From an uncultured Flavobacteriales bacterium (GTDB taxonomy: Bacteria; Bacteroidota; Bacteroidia; Flavobacteriales; CAJXXR01), in NCBI GenBank assembly GCA_913063375.1, contig CAJXXR010000010.1:25262-89261 (forward strand): a stretch of 64,000 bases of DNA, in the 5' to 3' direction. Made by a program: the position numbers and the translations under genes. How positions within the stretch are numbered: position 1 is the stretch's first letter; every line of letters begins with the position of its first letter. Of the stretch, positions 33,990 through 40,765 are shown piece by piece. A model generated the notes under the pieces. That model ran no database searches. It was not told the DNA's origin and was given only the letters and a program-made list of their open reading frames with translations.

Positions 33990-35036
33990 TTATAATAGGT
34001 TGATTTTTTGCCCAGTTGTTTCCGATATTATATGCTCTGGCCATACACTGGCTTGGACCTCGCCAATATGTCTTTTCTTTAAAAGGAACATACACAAACG
34101 GGATTGTCCAATCCCACCTCCTATACTTTGTACGCAATTACCATCCATAATCTGTTTGTGAAAGGGGAGTTTCAACCTATCCAAATGTCCAGTCAATTTC
34201 AACTGCATTTGTAGGCTTTCTTGATCCACACGTATTCCCATAGAAGATATTTCAAAGGCAACTTGTAATATTGGGTTCCAAACGAGAATATCACCGTTCA
34301 ATCCTCTTAAGCCTGTTAAAGAATCTATACTGGACCAATCATCATAGTCGGGAGCTCTACCATCATGAACTTCTCCGTTTGATAGTAATCCACCAATACC
34401 AATTATAAATACGGCTCCTTTTATTTTTGCAATTTCATTTTCTCTTTCTTTAGGATTCAGCTCTGGATATTTTTGGAGTAATTCTTCCGCATGAATAAAG
34501 AATATATCAAGAGGAAGAATTGTATTTAAGTATGGATAAATAGTTTTAAGGCTTTGCTCCGTTTTTCTAATGCATTTGTAAATTATTCTAACCTTGCTTT
34601 TTAGCGTTGCAATAGATCGTTCATTTGCGTTTAAATGTACTTCCCAGTCCCATTGATCTACAAAAACAGAATGAATGTCTGAGAGGTCTTCATCTTGTCT
34701 TAGGGCTTGCATATCAGTATAGATTCCGCTGTCCTTTTCTATATCATATCGTGCTAACTTCTCTCTTTTCCATTTTGCTAGGGAGTGAACAACAACAGCA
34801 TCTTTTTTCTCCAAGCCTTTGACTTGTACCTTTACGGCTTTTTCCAATCCACTGAGGTTATCATTCAAGCCAGTAGATTGTTGCACCAATAGTGGAGCTG
34901 CAATTTTTTGAAGCTGCAGGGATTCGCTTAATAGGTTTGAAAAATATTGTTTAATAAATTGAATGGCTTTTTCTGATTCAAAGCATTCCATTTTTTTTTC
35001 TGGGATCGTTGGATCCATTTTAGTTTTTGTGTTCAT
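33990..35036 (-). CDS. asnA: Aspartate-ammonia ligase (asparagine synthetase A)
   Basis: 348 residues from ATG 35036; the open frame continues to 35078, but that part includes the attenuator terminator and a U-run, so it is leader. The enzyme is of the class II aminoacyl-tRNA-synthetase-like fold: FVDQWDWEVHLNANERS (about 135-152), DDWSSIDSLTGLRGLNGDILVWNP with the Asp/Arg substrate residues, and GGGIGQSRLCMFLLKKRHIGEVQASVWP near the end (motif 3-like). It makes Asn from Asp, ammonia and ATP. In Escherichia coli asnA is regulated by AsnC; no asnC is adjacent here. Instead the leader contains two Asn-codon attenuators (listed separately). Confidence 0.97.
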   Translation of the reverse strand: MNTKTKMDPTIPEKKMECFESEKAIQFIKQYFSNLLSESLQLQKIAAPLLVQQSTGLNDNLSGLEKAVKVQVKGLEKKDAVVVHSLAKWKREKLARYDIEKDSGIYTDMQALRQDEDLSDIHSVFVDQWDWEVHLNANERSIATLKSKVRIIYKCIRKTEQSLKTIYPYLNTILPLDIFFIHAEELLQKYPELNPKERENEIAKIKGAVFIIGIGGLLSNGEVHDGRAPDYDDWSSIDSLTGLRGLNGDILVWNPILQVAFEISSMGIRVDQESLQMQLKLTGHLDRLKLPFHKQIMDGNCVQSIGGGIGQSRLCMFLLKKRHIGEVQASVWPEHIISETTGQKINLL

Positions 35037-35055
35037 TTTAATGAATTGTTTAGGT

Positions 35056-35090
35056 AAAAAAAAGGCCCATTCATACAAGATGAACGGGCC
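35056..35090 (-). terminator. Attenuator terminator 2, just upstream of asnA
   Basis: In minus-strand RNA, GGCCCGUUCAU pairs with AUGAAUGGGCC (11 pairs, one of them G-U) around a five-base loop and is followed by U8. On the plus strand the G-U becomes an A-C mismatch, so the hairpin is built for minus-strand RNA. It ends 20 bases before the asnA ATG, so it can only reduce asnA expression. Its 5' arm is also complementary to 35111-35122, the end of leader peptide 2 (antiterminator). Confidence 0.88.
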
Positions 35091-35116
35091 TAGAGTTTAA
35101 ACAATAGTATACCTGT

Positions 35117-35170
35117 TCACCGATGGAGTGAATTATTGGCATTACTATTATTTTGATTTATTTGGTACAT
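35117..35170 (-). CDS. Asn-rich leader peptide 2 (attenuation of asnA)
   Basis: ATG 35170 to TGA 35117 encodes 17 residues, MYQINQNNSNANNSLHR, with six Asn (all AAT) among residues 5-13. It lies between two terminators upstream of asnA. The last codon and stop overlap the segment CGGUGAACAGGU, which can pair with the 5' arm of terminator 2. A ribosome waiting at the Asn codons leaves this segment free (antiterminator); one reaching the stop covers it (terminator). No Shine-Dalgarno is evident, as usual in this phylum. Coding is inferred from the arrangement. Confidence 0.78.
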   Translation of the reverse strand: MYQINQNNSNANNSLHR

Positions 35171-35173
35171 AAC

Positions 35174-35210
35174 AAAAAAAAGCCTTCTCGATTTGTATCG
35201 AGAAGGCTTT
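35174..35210 (-). terminator. Attenuator terminator 1
   Basis: In minus-strand RNA, AAAGCCUUCUCGAU and AUCGAGAAGGCUUU make a perfect 14-pair stem with loop ACAA, followed by U-rich sequence, directly before leader peptide 2. The 5' arm can alternatively pair with UCGAGAAGCUUU at 35249-35260, inside leader peptide 1. Confidence 0.9.
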
Positions 35211-35235
35211 GGCAATAGTTGTTTTTATCTAAAGA

Positions 35236-35313
35236 TTAGTGCACAAAAAAAGCTTCTCGAAATTCATAGAAATTCGAATTATTGAAGAAATTATTTTGCA
35301 CAACTTGGATCAT
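35236..35313 (-). CDS. Asn-rich leader peptide 1 (attenuation of asnA)
   Basis: ATG 35313 to TAA 35236 encodes 25 residues with the core QNNFFNNSNFYEFREAFFVH: five Asn (all AAT) and six Phe. A -7 box lies 18 bases upstream, giving a very short untranslated leader. A longer in-frame ATG at 35343 would lie upstream of the -7 box and is not expected in the transcript. Codons 18-22 (FREAF) contain the segment UCGAGAAGCUUU that can pair with the 5' arm of terminator 1. The Asn codons end four codons before this segment, the distance needed for a stalled ribosome upstream to leave it free. Confidence 0.75.
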   Translation of the reverse strand: MIQVVQNNFFNNSNFYEFREAFFVH

Positions 35314-35330
35314 TTTGTCTTTGTTTGAAA

Positions 35331-35338
35331 CAAACTTA
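35331..35338 (-). promoter_or_regulatory. -7 box of the asnA leader transcript
   Basis: TAAGTTTG on the minus strand matches TAnnTTTG exactly. Transcription would start near 35325, about 12 bases before leader peptide 1. No good -33 element is seen. Confidence 0.6.
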
Positions 35339-35372
35339 GTCATAATTTTTAATGATAGGATAGAAAAAGGGC

Positions 35373-35409
35373 AAAAAAAAAGCTCATTAATTAAAATGAG
35401 CTTTTTTTT
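35373..35409. terminator. Intrinsic terminator of dnaA
   Basis: AGCTCATT and AATGAGCT with loop AATTAA, flanked by A9 and T9; on the minus strand it begins right at the dnaA stop, separating dnaA from the asnA leader. Confidence 0.9.
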
Positions 35410-36879
35410 TTAGTTGAAGATCAACTTCTTATTGATATCGTCTACATAATTCCTGAAAGTTTTGTCAATATCCATGAGGTTTTTGACAGTTTTACAGGCG
35501 TGCAGTACAGTGGCGTGATCACGTCCTCCATTTTGAGAACCAATATAAGCCAGGGATTTTTTAGTGTATTGTTTAGCTAGGTACATTACTATTTGTCTCG
35601 CTTGAACAATATTTCTTTTCCTTGTTTTGGATTTTAATTGTTCCATGCTAAGCTCAAAATAGCGACATACTGCTTTTTGAATCATTTCAATAGATACCTC
35701 GTTAACAATCTTCTTAACGTATCTATCAACTACTGATTTCGCTAGTTCAACATTTATTTCCTTCTTGTTTAGAGAAGCTTGAGCAATTAATGAAATTAAA
35801 GCTCCTTCTAGTTCTCTAACATTTGAAGTAATGCTGTAAGCTAAGTATTCAATTACATCTTCTGGTAACTCGATACCATCCTTATACATTTTCTTGCGAA
35901 GGATTGCAATTCTCGTTTCCAAAGCTGGCATTTGAAGGTCAGCAGATAATCCCCATTTAAATCTAGAAAGCAAACGTTGCTCCATTCCTTGCATATCAAC
36001 AGGTGCTCTATCTGAAGTAAGAACCAATTGTTTCCCTTGTTGATGCAGGTGATTAAATATGTGGAAAAATACATCCTGAGTCTTTTCCTTTCCAGCAAAG
36101 AATTGAACATCATCGATGATTAAAACATCAATCATCTGGTAGAAATGAACAAAGTCATTTCTTGTATTATTACGGATAGCGTCAATGAATTGCTGAGTGA
36201 ATTTTTCAGCAGAAACATATAATACTGTCTTGTCAGGGTAATTGTCTTTTATTTCAATACCTATTGCATGTCCAAGGTGTGTTTTTCCTAGACCAACTCC
36301 TCCATACAAAAGAAGTGGGTTGAAAGAAGTTCCTCCTGGTTTTTTTGAAATTGCAATACTGGCAGATCTTGCAAGACGGTTACAATCTCCTTCAATAAAA
36401 TTGTCGAAGATGTAATTTGGGTTTAGTTGAGATTCAACGTGAATCTTTTTTAAGCCTGGTATAACGAAAGGGTTTTTGACAGCATCTGAACTAGTCGAGA
36501 TGTCTATTGTACCTTTGTTAAACTTAGTCGCTATTCTTTCTGCAACCTGAACACCTTTTTGAAGTGTAGGTTTTGGTAAAGAACTAGGTATTTTTACCGT
36601 TGGTGAATCACTATTTCCATAGGTATTCTCCATAACAATGCTATAAACAAGTTTTGCATCCTGTCCCAGCTCTCTTCTGATAGCTGCACGGAGCAATTTG
36701 ATATAATGTTCTTCTAACCATTCAAAAAAGAATTTACTAGGAACTTGAATATGCAAAATATCGCCTTTCAATTTGATAGGCTTTATTGGCATAAACCAAG
36801 TCTTGAAACTCTGTGGACTTATATTATCCTTGATGAAGTCTAGACAACATTCCCAAACATACTGTGGGGTCTTGTTCAT
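35410..36879 (-). CDS. dnaA: Chromosomal replication initiator DnaA
   Basis: 489 residues. Domain I (about 1-85, VWECCLDFIKDNISPQSFKTWFMPI) binds DnaB and partners; a linker of about 60 residues follows. The AAA+ domain III holds Walker A YGGVGLGKTHLGHAIG (about residue 192), Walker B VLIIDDVQFFAGKEKTQ and sensor regions (SDRAPVDMQGMEQRLLSRFKWG). The DNA-binding domain IV ends with the DnaA signature GSQNGGRDHATVLHACKTV. It melts oriC. The gene stands alone with its own terminator; no dnaN or rpmH is adjacent, as is common in Bacteroidota. Confidence 0.97.
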   Translation of the reverse strand: MNKTPQYVWECCLDFIKDNISPQSFKTWFMPIKPIKLKGDILHIQVPSKFFFEWLEEHYIKLLRAAIRRELGQDAKLVYSIVMENTYGNSDSPTVKIPSSLPKPTLQKGVQVAERIATKFNKGTIDISTSSDAVKNPFVIPGLKKIHVESQLNPNYIFDNFIEGDCNRLARSASIAISKKPGGTSFNPLLLYGGVGLGKTHLGHAIGIEIKDNYPDKTVLYVSAEKFTQQFIDAIRNNTRNDFVHFYQMIDVLIIDDVQFFAGKEKTQDVFFHIFNHLHQQGKQLVLTSDRAPVDMQGMEQRLLSRFKWGLSADLQMPALETRIAILRKKMYKDGIELPEDVIEYLAYSITSNVRELEGALISLIAQASLNKKEINVELAKSVVDRYVKKIVNEVSIEMIQKAVCRYFELSMEQLKSKTRKRNIVQARQIVMYLAKQYTKKSLAYIGSQNGGRDHATVLHACKTVKNLMDIDKTFRNYVDDINKKLIFN

Positions 36880-37577
36880 GTAATATGATAAATCGTTATT
36901 GGTATTATTCCCTCAATCCCACCTTTAGCATTTCTGCTTTTTTGTGGGAAGACAAAAGTGGGGACAAAAAAGTTAATAAAAAAATGAATTTGCTATTGGA
37001 TTCTAACTTTATTTTATTCAAATTATGGGGGTTGATGTCCATACCTAACTATGTAATAGTTGGATTAAGTTTGATAGCTTTAAACCTTGTTAAGTGCTGT
37101 AAACACTATAGGTTTGGGGCTTTTTTTTGTTTCTTGTTTGTTTTAGCTAAATCTGCTATTGTCCATATTTTTAAGGGCTTGGGAGTGAAAATGTTCATAC
37201 TGTAATTTTGTTGTCAATTAATAGTAATTATTGAACTTTATTTTTCATAAAATTGCTGTAATTATCCTGTTCTCAGACAGTTTTTAAATTTATTCATACA
37301 CTGCTTTTGTTTCTAGAAATACATATAGATATTTTCTATATGTAAACTGTTTGTTATCATTTTAATTGATTGAAAATAGTATTCTTTTTTTATTTTAATC
37401 AAAATGAACTTGTGCTTAATTCTAGTGAATATTTATTGTCGAATGATCAATATTATGGATACACATTAAATAAGTTTTTGAAAACTCAAAACGTACCGTT
37501 TTGATGTGGTATTATGTTTCCATTAATTCATTAGATTGAATTCTTTCATTAGATTTGATCTCTAAATATATTATAAG
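36880..37577. other. AT-rich intergenic region upstream of dnaA
   Basis: 698 bases between divergent genes. Close to dnaA, TCCCAC (36917-36922) and GTGGGA (36944-36949) form an inverted repeat enclosing GCA-TTTC-TGC, and GTGGGAAGACAAAA/GTGGGGACAAAA are near-direct repeats. CACTTTTG (36960-36953, minus) is a possible -7 box. A 113-codon rightward frame at 36864-37205 overlaps the dnaA start and has non-coding composition. I see no convincing DnaA boxes (TTATCCACA), so an origin is not supported. The rest is featureless. Confidence 0.45.
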
Positions 37578-39911
37578 ATGAAAAATATTCTGATAAGTTT
37601 AATTTTAACACTTCCTTTCCTTTCTTGTGAAACGGAGCGTTTGAATGAAAATGTAAATAGTCTTGATAATTGGAAATTTTATGCAGAACAGAGTACCGAT
37701 ACAATAGGTATATCTATTCCTATGAATTTTATGGATGTTTGGTATAAAAATCAATTGGTTGAAGATTTAAACTTTGATGATAATGCTGCTTCTATATATA
37801 TTGATTTTGAAAAGAAATGGAATTTAGAAAAAAGAATTATAGTTACTAAAAGCCAATTAGAATATAAGGAGGCCCTGTTAGAGCTAACGCATTTGGATGG
37901 CTTTTCCAGCCTTTATATTAATGATGAAAAATTGGCAGAACAAAATAATGAAGCCAAGATTGAATGGGTAGATATAAAGAAATATTTGGTTGAAGGAAGT
38001 AACCTTATTCAATTAAGGTTTGCCCCCCTTTTTGAGGAAGGAAAAGAGGTAGATCCTACTTCCATCCCACAATATAGAAATGGGAATGCGTTAAGTCCTA
38101 ATCACAGGAACGCTGGATTAGAAGGACTTTCTATCCATTTCAATAATAATTTATCTTTAGGGAGTTATTTTGTACAAGCAATAGATAAGGTTGAACAATC
38201 CACTTCGTTTCAGTTAATTACAGATATTCGCAATGAAAAATATTTAGGGTATGAAGTCCAATTGGTTATTCCTGAACTAGCCATTGATATGACGATGGAA
38301 AAAGAAGCCATTGATTCATCAGGTTATGTTTCATTTTCGTTTAAAGTACCATCAGAAAACTTATGGAATCCAATAGGGCTTGGGAAAGCACATATGGTGT
38401 CTGCAACATTGAAGCTATCAAGTGAGTATGGTTTGGTGGAAGAATTGCCAATTCGTTTAGGTTTTAATGTTCACCAATGGCAAAAGGTAAATCAGTCTTA
38501 TCAATATTATATCAACAATCAACCATACAAGGTACGTGCCATTGAATTAAGTCCTGCTGATATTTATCAACCGAGGGGAACAAAGGCCTTTTGGAGAAAG
38601 CAATTAATGGATCTGACCGATATTGGAGTTAACTGCATTAAACTTAATAGTGATAATTTTCATGCACCGGAGTCCTTACTTACTTTGTGCGATAGTATGG
38701 GGATATTGATTTGGCAAGATATCAACTTTAGTAGACCTGCAATTGGTAATTCCATACCTGATGGATTTAATGTGGGAAATCAAATTACAAAATTTGTATT
38801 ACAGTTCAGAGGTCACCCCTCTATAATGGCATTAGGGATAGGGAATATTGAAAATAATATTAATTCACCTTTGGCAACTTTTACAAAAGAGGAGCAAGGA
38901 GAAATATTGAAAAAGGATATTGAACTTTTTGAATATATTGCTCCAAAGATTGTTGAATCTGGGTCTGGATTGAGATTTTTTGCCAATTCCAATACCTTTT
39001 GGGAAATGGATGAAGTGATTCGTCCTAGCTCAATGACCGACTATAAGTATTTGGAATTATGGTTGTCTGACAATGAAATTTTCAGTCATAGTAAGTCTTG
39101 GGATTGTCATAATCTAAGTCAACAACCACTATTGAACTACTACGATAGTATGTTGTCAAATTTTGCATCACCAATAGATCTTCAAGCTTTGATCTATTTT
39201 TCAGAATTGGATCAAGATGAAAAATTACGAGATTATTTGAAAAATAGAAAAACGGATAAATTGGTATTGCTTCCACTTGCATATAATGAAATGTGGCCAA
39301 GTATTAGTCCAACAGTTCAGAGTTATTTTGGTACAAAAAAGGCCGTTTATTATAGTCTAAAAAAAGCCTTGCAATCCTATTCATTTGAAGTCGATCAAAA
39401 TGGAACAACACTTTCTATAGGGATGAATAATAATTCTGGTGAGGTCTTGCATGGCGTGGTAGAAGTTGAATTGTACAATCTATTGGGGGTTAAAATTATG
39501 GCAGACAAATTCCCCTTGCAGTTATCAAATCATAATAGTGGTCAGGTATTTTTTAAGGATTATGAGAAGGAATTAACGGATAGGATAGTGAAGGTGAAAT
39601 ACCTTAATGGAGATAGTTTGTGCTACTCGGAAACATTTGATTTTATCTCTTATACCAAGCCTAATTTACCTTTACCTTCACCGGCCTATAGAGTTGTGCA
39701 AGAAAAAGAGGAAAGTTATTTAGAATTGTTTTCTGAAAGCTATATGAAAATGATTAATTTGTCAGCAAATCATTTAGGTTATTTCAAACAGAATTATTTT
39801 AATTTATTACCTGGAGATACTTTAAGAATTCCATTTATATCGGAAGATACATCGTATCCATTGAAGGTTGAAGAAGTTAGTGTATACTCCTATTATCATA
39901 GTTATGAATAA
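37578..39911 (+). CDS. GH2 (beta-mannosidase-like) lipoprotein, catalytic site unclear
   Basis: 777 residues. The N terminus ends its hydrophobic segment with FLSC, a lipobox. A jelly-roll sugar-binding domain (ALLELTHLDGFSSLYINDEKL) and an Ig-like domain precede a TIM-barrel-like part from about residue 310 (KVRAIELSPADIYQPRGTKAFWRKQLMDLTDIGVNCIKL). GIGNIENN (about residue 415) aligns with the family's acid/base GNNE region. I do not find the SEFG-type nucleophile motif, though LAYNEMWPSISPTVQSYFGTKKAVYYSLKKAL matches the later conserved W-P region. It may be a degenerate, binding or atypical hydrolase. It overlaps the DUF2797 gene by eight bases. Confidence 0.7.
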   Translation: MKNILISLILTLPFLSCETERLNENVNSLDNWKFYAEQSTDTIGISIPMNFMDVWYKNQLVEDLNFDDNAASIYIDFEKKWNLEKRIIVTKSQLEYKEALLELTHLDGFSSLYINDEKLAEQNNEAKIEWVDIKKYLVEGSNLIQLRFAPLFEEGKEVDPTSIPQYRNGNALSPNHRNAGLEGLSIHFNNNLSLGSYFVQAIDKVEQSTSFQLITDIRNEKYLGYEVQLVIPELAIDMTMEKEAIDSSGYVSFSFKVPSENLWNPIGLGKAHMVSATLKLSSEYGLVEELPIRLGFNVHQWQKVNQSYQYYINNQPYKVRAIELSPADIYQPRGTKAFWRKQLMDLTDIGVNCIKLNSDNFHAPESLLTLCDSMGILIWQDINFSRPAIGNSIPDGFNVGNQITKFVLQFRGHPSIMALGIGNIENNINSPLATFTKEEQGEILKKDIELFEYIAPKIVESGSGLRFFANSNTFWEMDEVIRPSSMTDYKYLELWLSDNEIFSHSKSWDCHNLSQQPLLNYYDSMLSNFASPIDLQALIYFSELDQDEKLRDYLKNRKTDKLVLLPLAYNEMWPSISPTVQSYFGTKKAVYYSLKKALQSYSFEVDQNGTTLSIGMNNNSGEVLHGVVEVELYNLLGVKIMADKFPLQLSNHNSGQVFFKDYEKELTDRIVKVKYLNGDSLCYSETFDFISYTKPNLPLPSPAYRVVQEKEESYLELFSESYMKMINLSANHLGYFKQNYFNLLPGDTLRIPFISEDTSYPLKVEEVSVYSYYHSYE

Positions 39912-40728
39912 GCAAGATCATCGTGGAAACTTGCGCAAGATGCGCACAGAATTGAATCAAGAAGTTCAATACTATTTACCTTTATACAATAATTTGGAAA
40001 GGGGAGAGGAGATACATCTCAACCCATATATCGGTAAAGAAGTATGTCTACAGTTTACGGGTAATATTTACTGCGTAGTTACTGGTAAGAAGATAAAAAA
40101 GACCTTTGGTGAAGGAATGTCTTACGAGGCTTTTAGATCTTCTCCTATGGCTGATGAGAGTATTATACGTCCAGAGTTATCAACAGCTCATCTGGGAATT
40201 GAAAGAAGAGATTTGGATTGGGAGATAGCACATCATGTGGTACCCCACTTTGTATATTTATCTTATACAAGTGGATTTAAAGTAGGTGTAACTCGGTATA
40301 CACAGATTCCAACAAGGTGGATTGATCAAGGTGCTACATTGGCAATGAAAATTGCAGAAACACCTTATAGACAAGCTGCTGGTTTGATTGAGGTAGCTCT
40401 CAAGGAGTTTGTTGCAGATAAAACCAATTGGAGGACTATGCTTAAAGGGAGTGATGCTCCTGAAAAAAGTATTCAATCACTTCGTGATGAATTGATAACA
40501 AAAATCCCAGAAGAACTACAAGCGTTCATCTTAAAGGATTCTGCCCCTATGGATATCAACTTCCCAGTACAACGTTTTCCTGAAAAACCTAAAAGTGTCA
40601 AATTGGATAAATTACCAACTATTCAAAAGAAGTTGGCAGGTATAAAAGGACAGTATCTCATATTTGAGGACGATTCCGTATTTAATGTTCGCGCACATTC
40701 TGCTTATGAAATAAGCTTTGAAGGATAA
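39904..40728 (+). CDS. DUF2797 family protein
   Basis: 274 residues from ATG 39904, which overlaps the stop of the GH2-like gene; a TTG 36 bases earlier is also in frame but lies within the upstream gene. Visible family features are CLQFTGNIYCVVTGKKIKKTFGEGMSYEAFRSSPMADESIIRPELSTAHLG near the N terminus and HFVYLSYTSGFKVGVTRYTQIPTRWIDQGATLAMKIAETPYRQAAGLIEVALK in the middle. The latter resembles a GIY-YIG-like nuclease fold (KVGVTR, then Arg/Trp), the usual suggestion for DUF2797. The Cys residues at positions 51, 60 and elsewhere could bind metal but are not in clear pairs. Function not established. Ends at a terminator. Confidence 0.82.
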   Translation: MNKQDHRGNLRKMRTELNQEVQYYLPLYNNLERGEEIHLNPYIGKEVCLQFTGNIYCVVTGKKIKKTFGEGMSYEAFRSSPMADESIIRPELSTAHLGIERRDLDWEIAHHVVPHFVYLSYTSGFKVGVTRYTQIPTRWIDQGATLAMKIAETPYRQAAGLIEVALKEFVADKTNWRTMLKGSDAPEKSIQSLRDELITKIPEELQAFILKDSAPMDINFPVQRFPEKPKSVKLDKLPTIQKKLAGIKGQYLIFEDDSVFNVRAHSAYEISFEG

Positions 40729-40762
40729 AAAAAACTCCCTTGATATTCAAGGGAGTTTTTTT
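40727..40762. terminator. Bidirectional intrinsic terminator
   Basis: AACTCCCTTGA and TCAAGGGAGTT arms with A7 and T7 flanks, between the convergent DUF2797 and clpC genes. Confidence 0.92.
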
Positions 40763-40765
40763 ATT

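Noticed and set aside
35037..35078. N-terminal extension of AsnA to 35078
   Set aside because: It would translate through the terminator hairpin and U8 tract and adds residues not expected at the AsnA N terminus; ATG 35036 gives the normal length.
35314..35343. Longer form of asnA leader peptide 1 starting at ATG 35343
   Set aside because: The -7 box TAAGTTTG lies inside its first codons, so these would be upstream of the transcript start.
36864..37205. 113-codon rightward frame upstream of dnaA
   Set aside because: It overlaps the dnaA start on the other strand, has irregular composition with many Cys, Phe and Lys and no family resemblance, and its first codons mirror dnaA.
36880..37577. 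Possible chromosomal origin next to dnaA
   Set aside because: AT-rich, but I find no set of DnaA boxes (TTATCCACA or close variants), and dnaN, gidA or rpmH are not adjacent. In Bacteroidota dnaA need not mark the origin.
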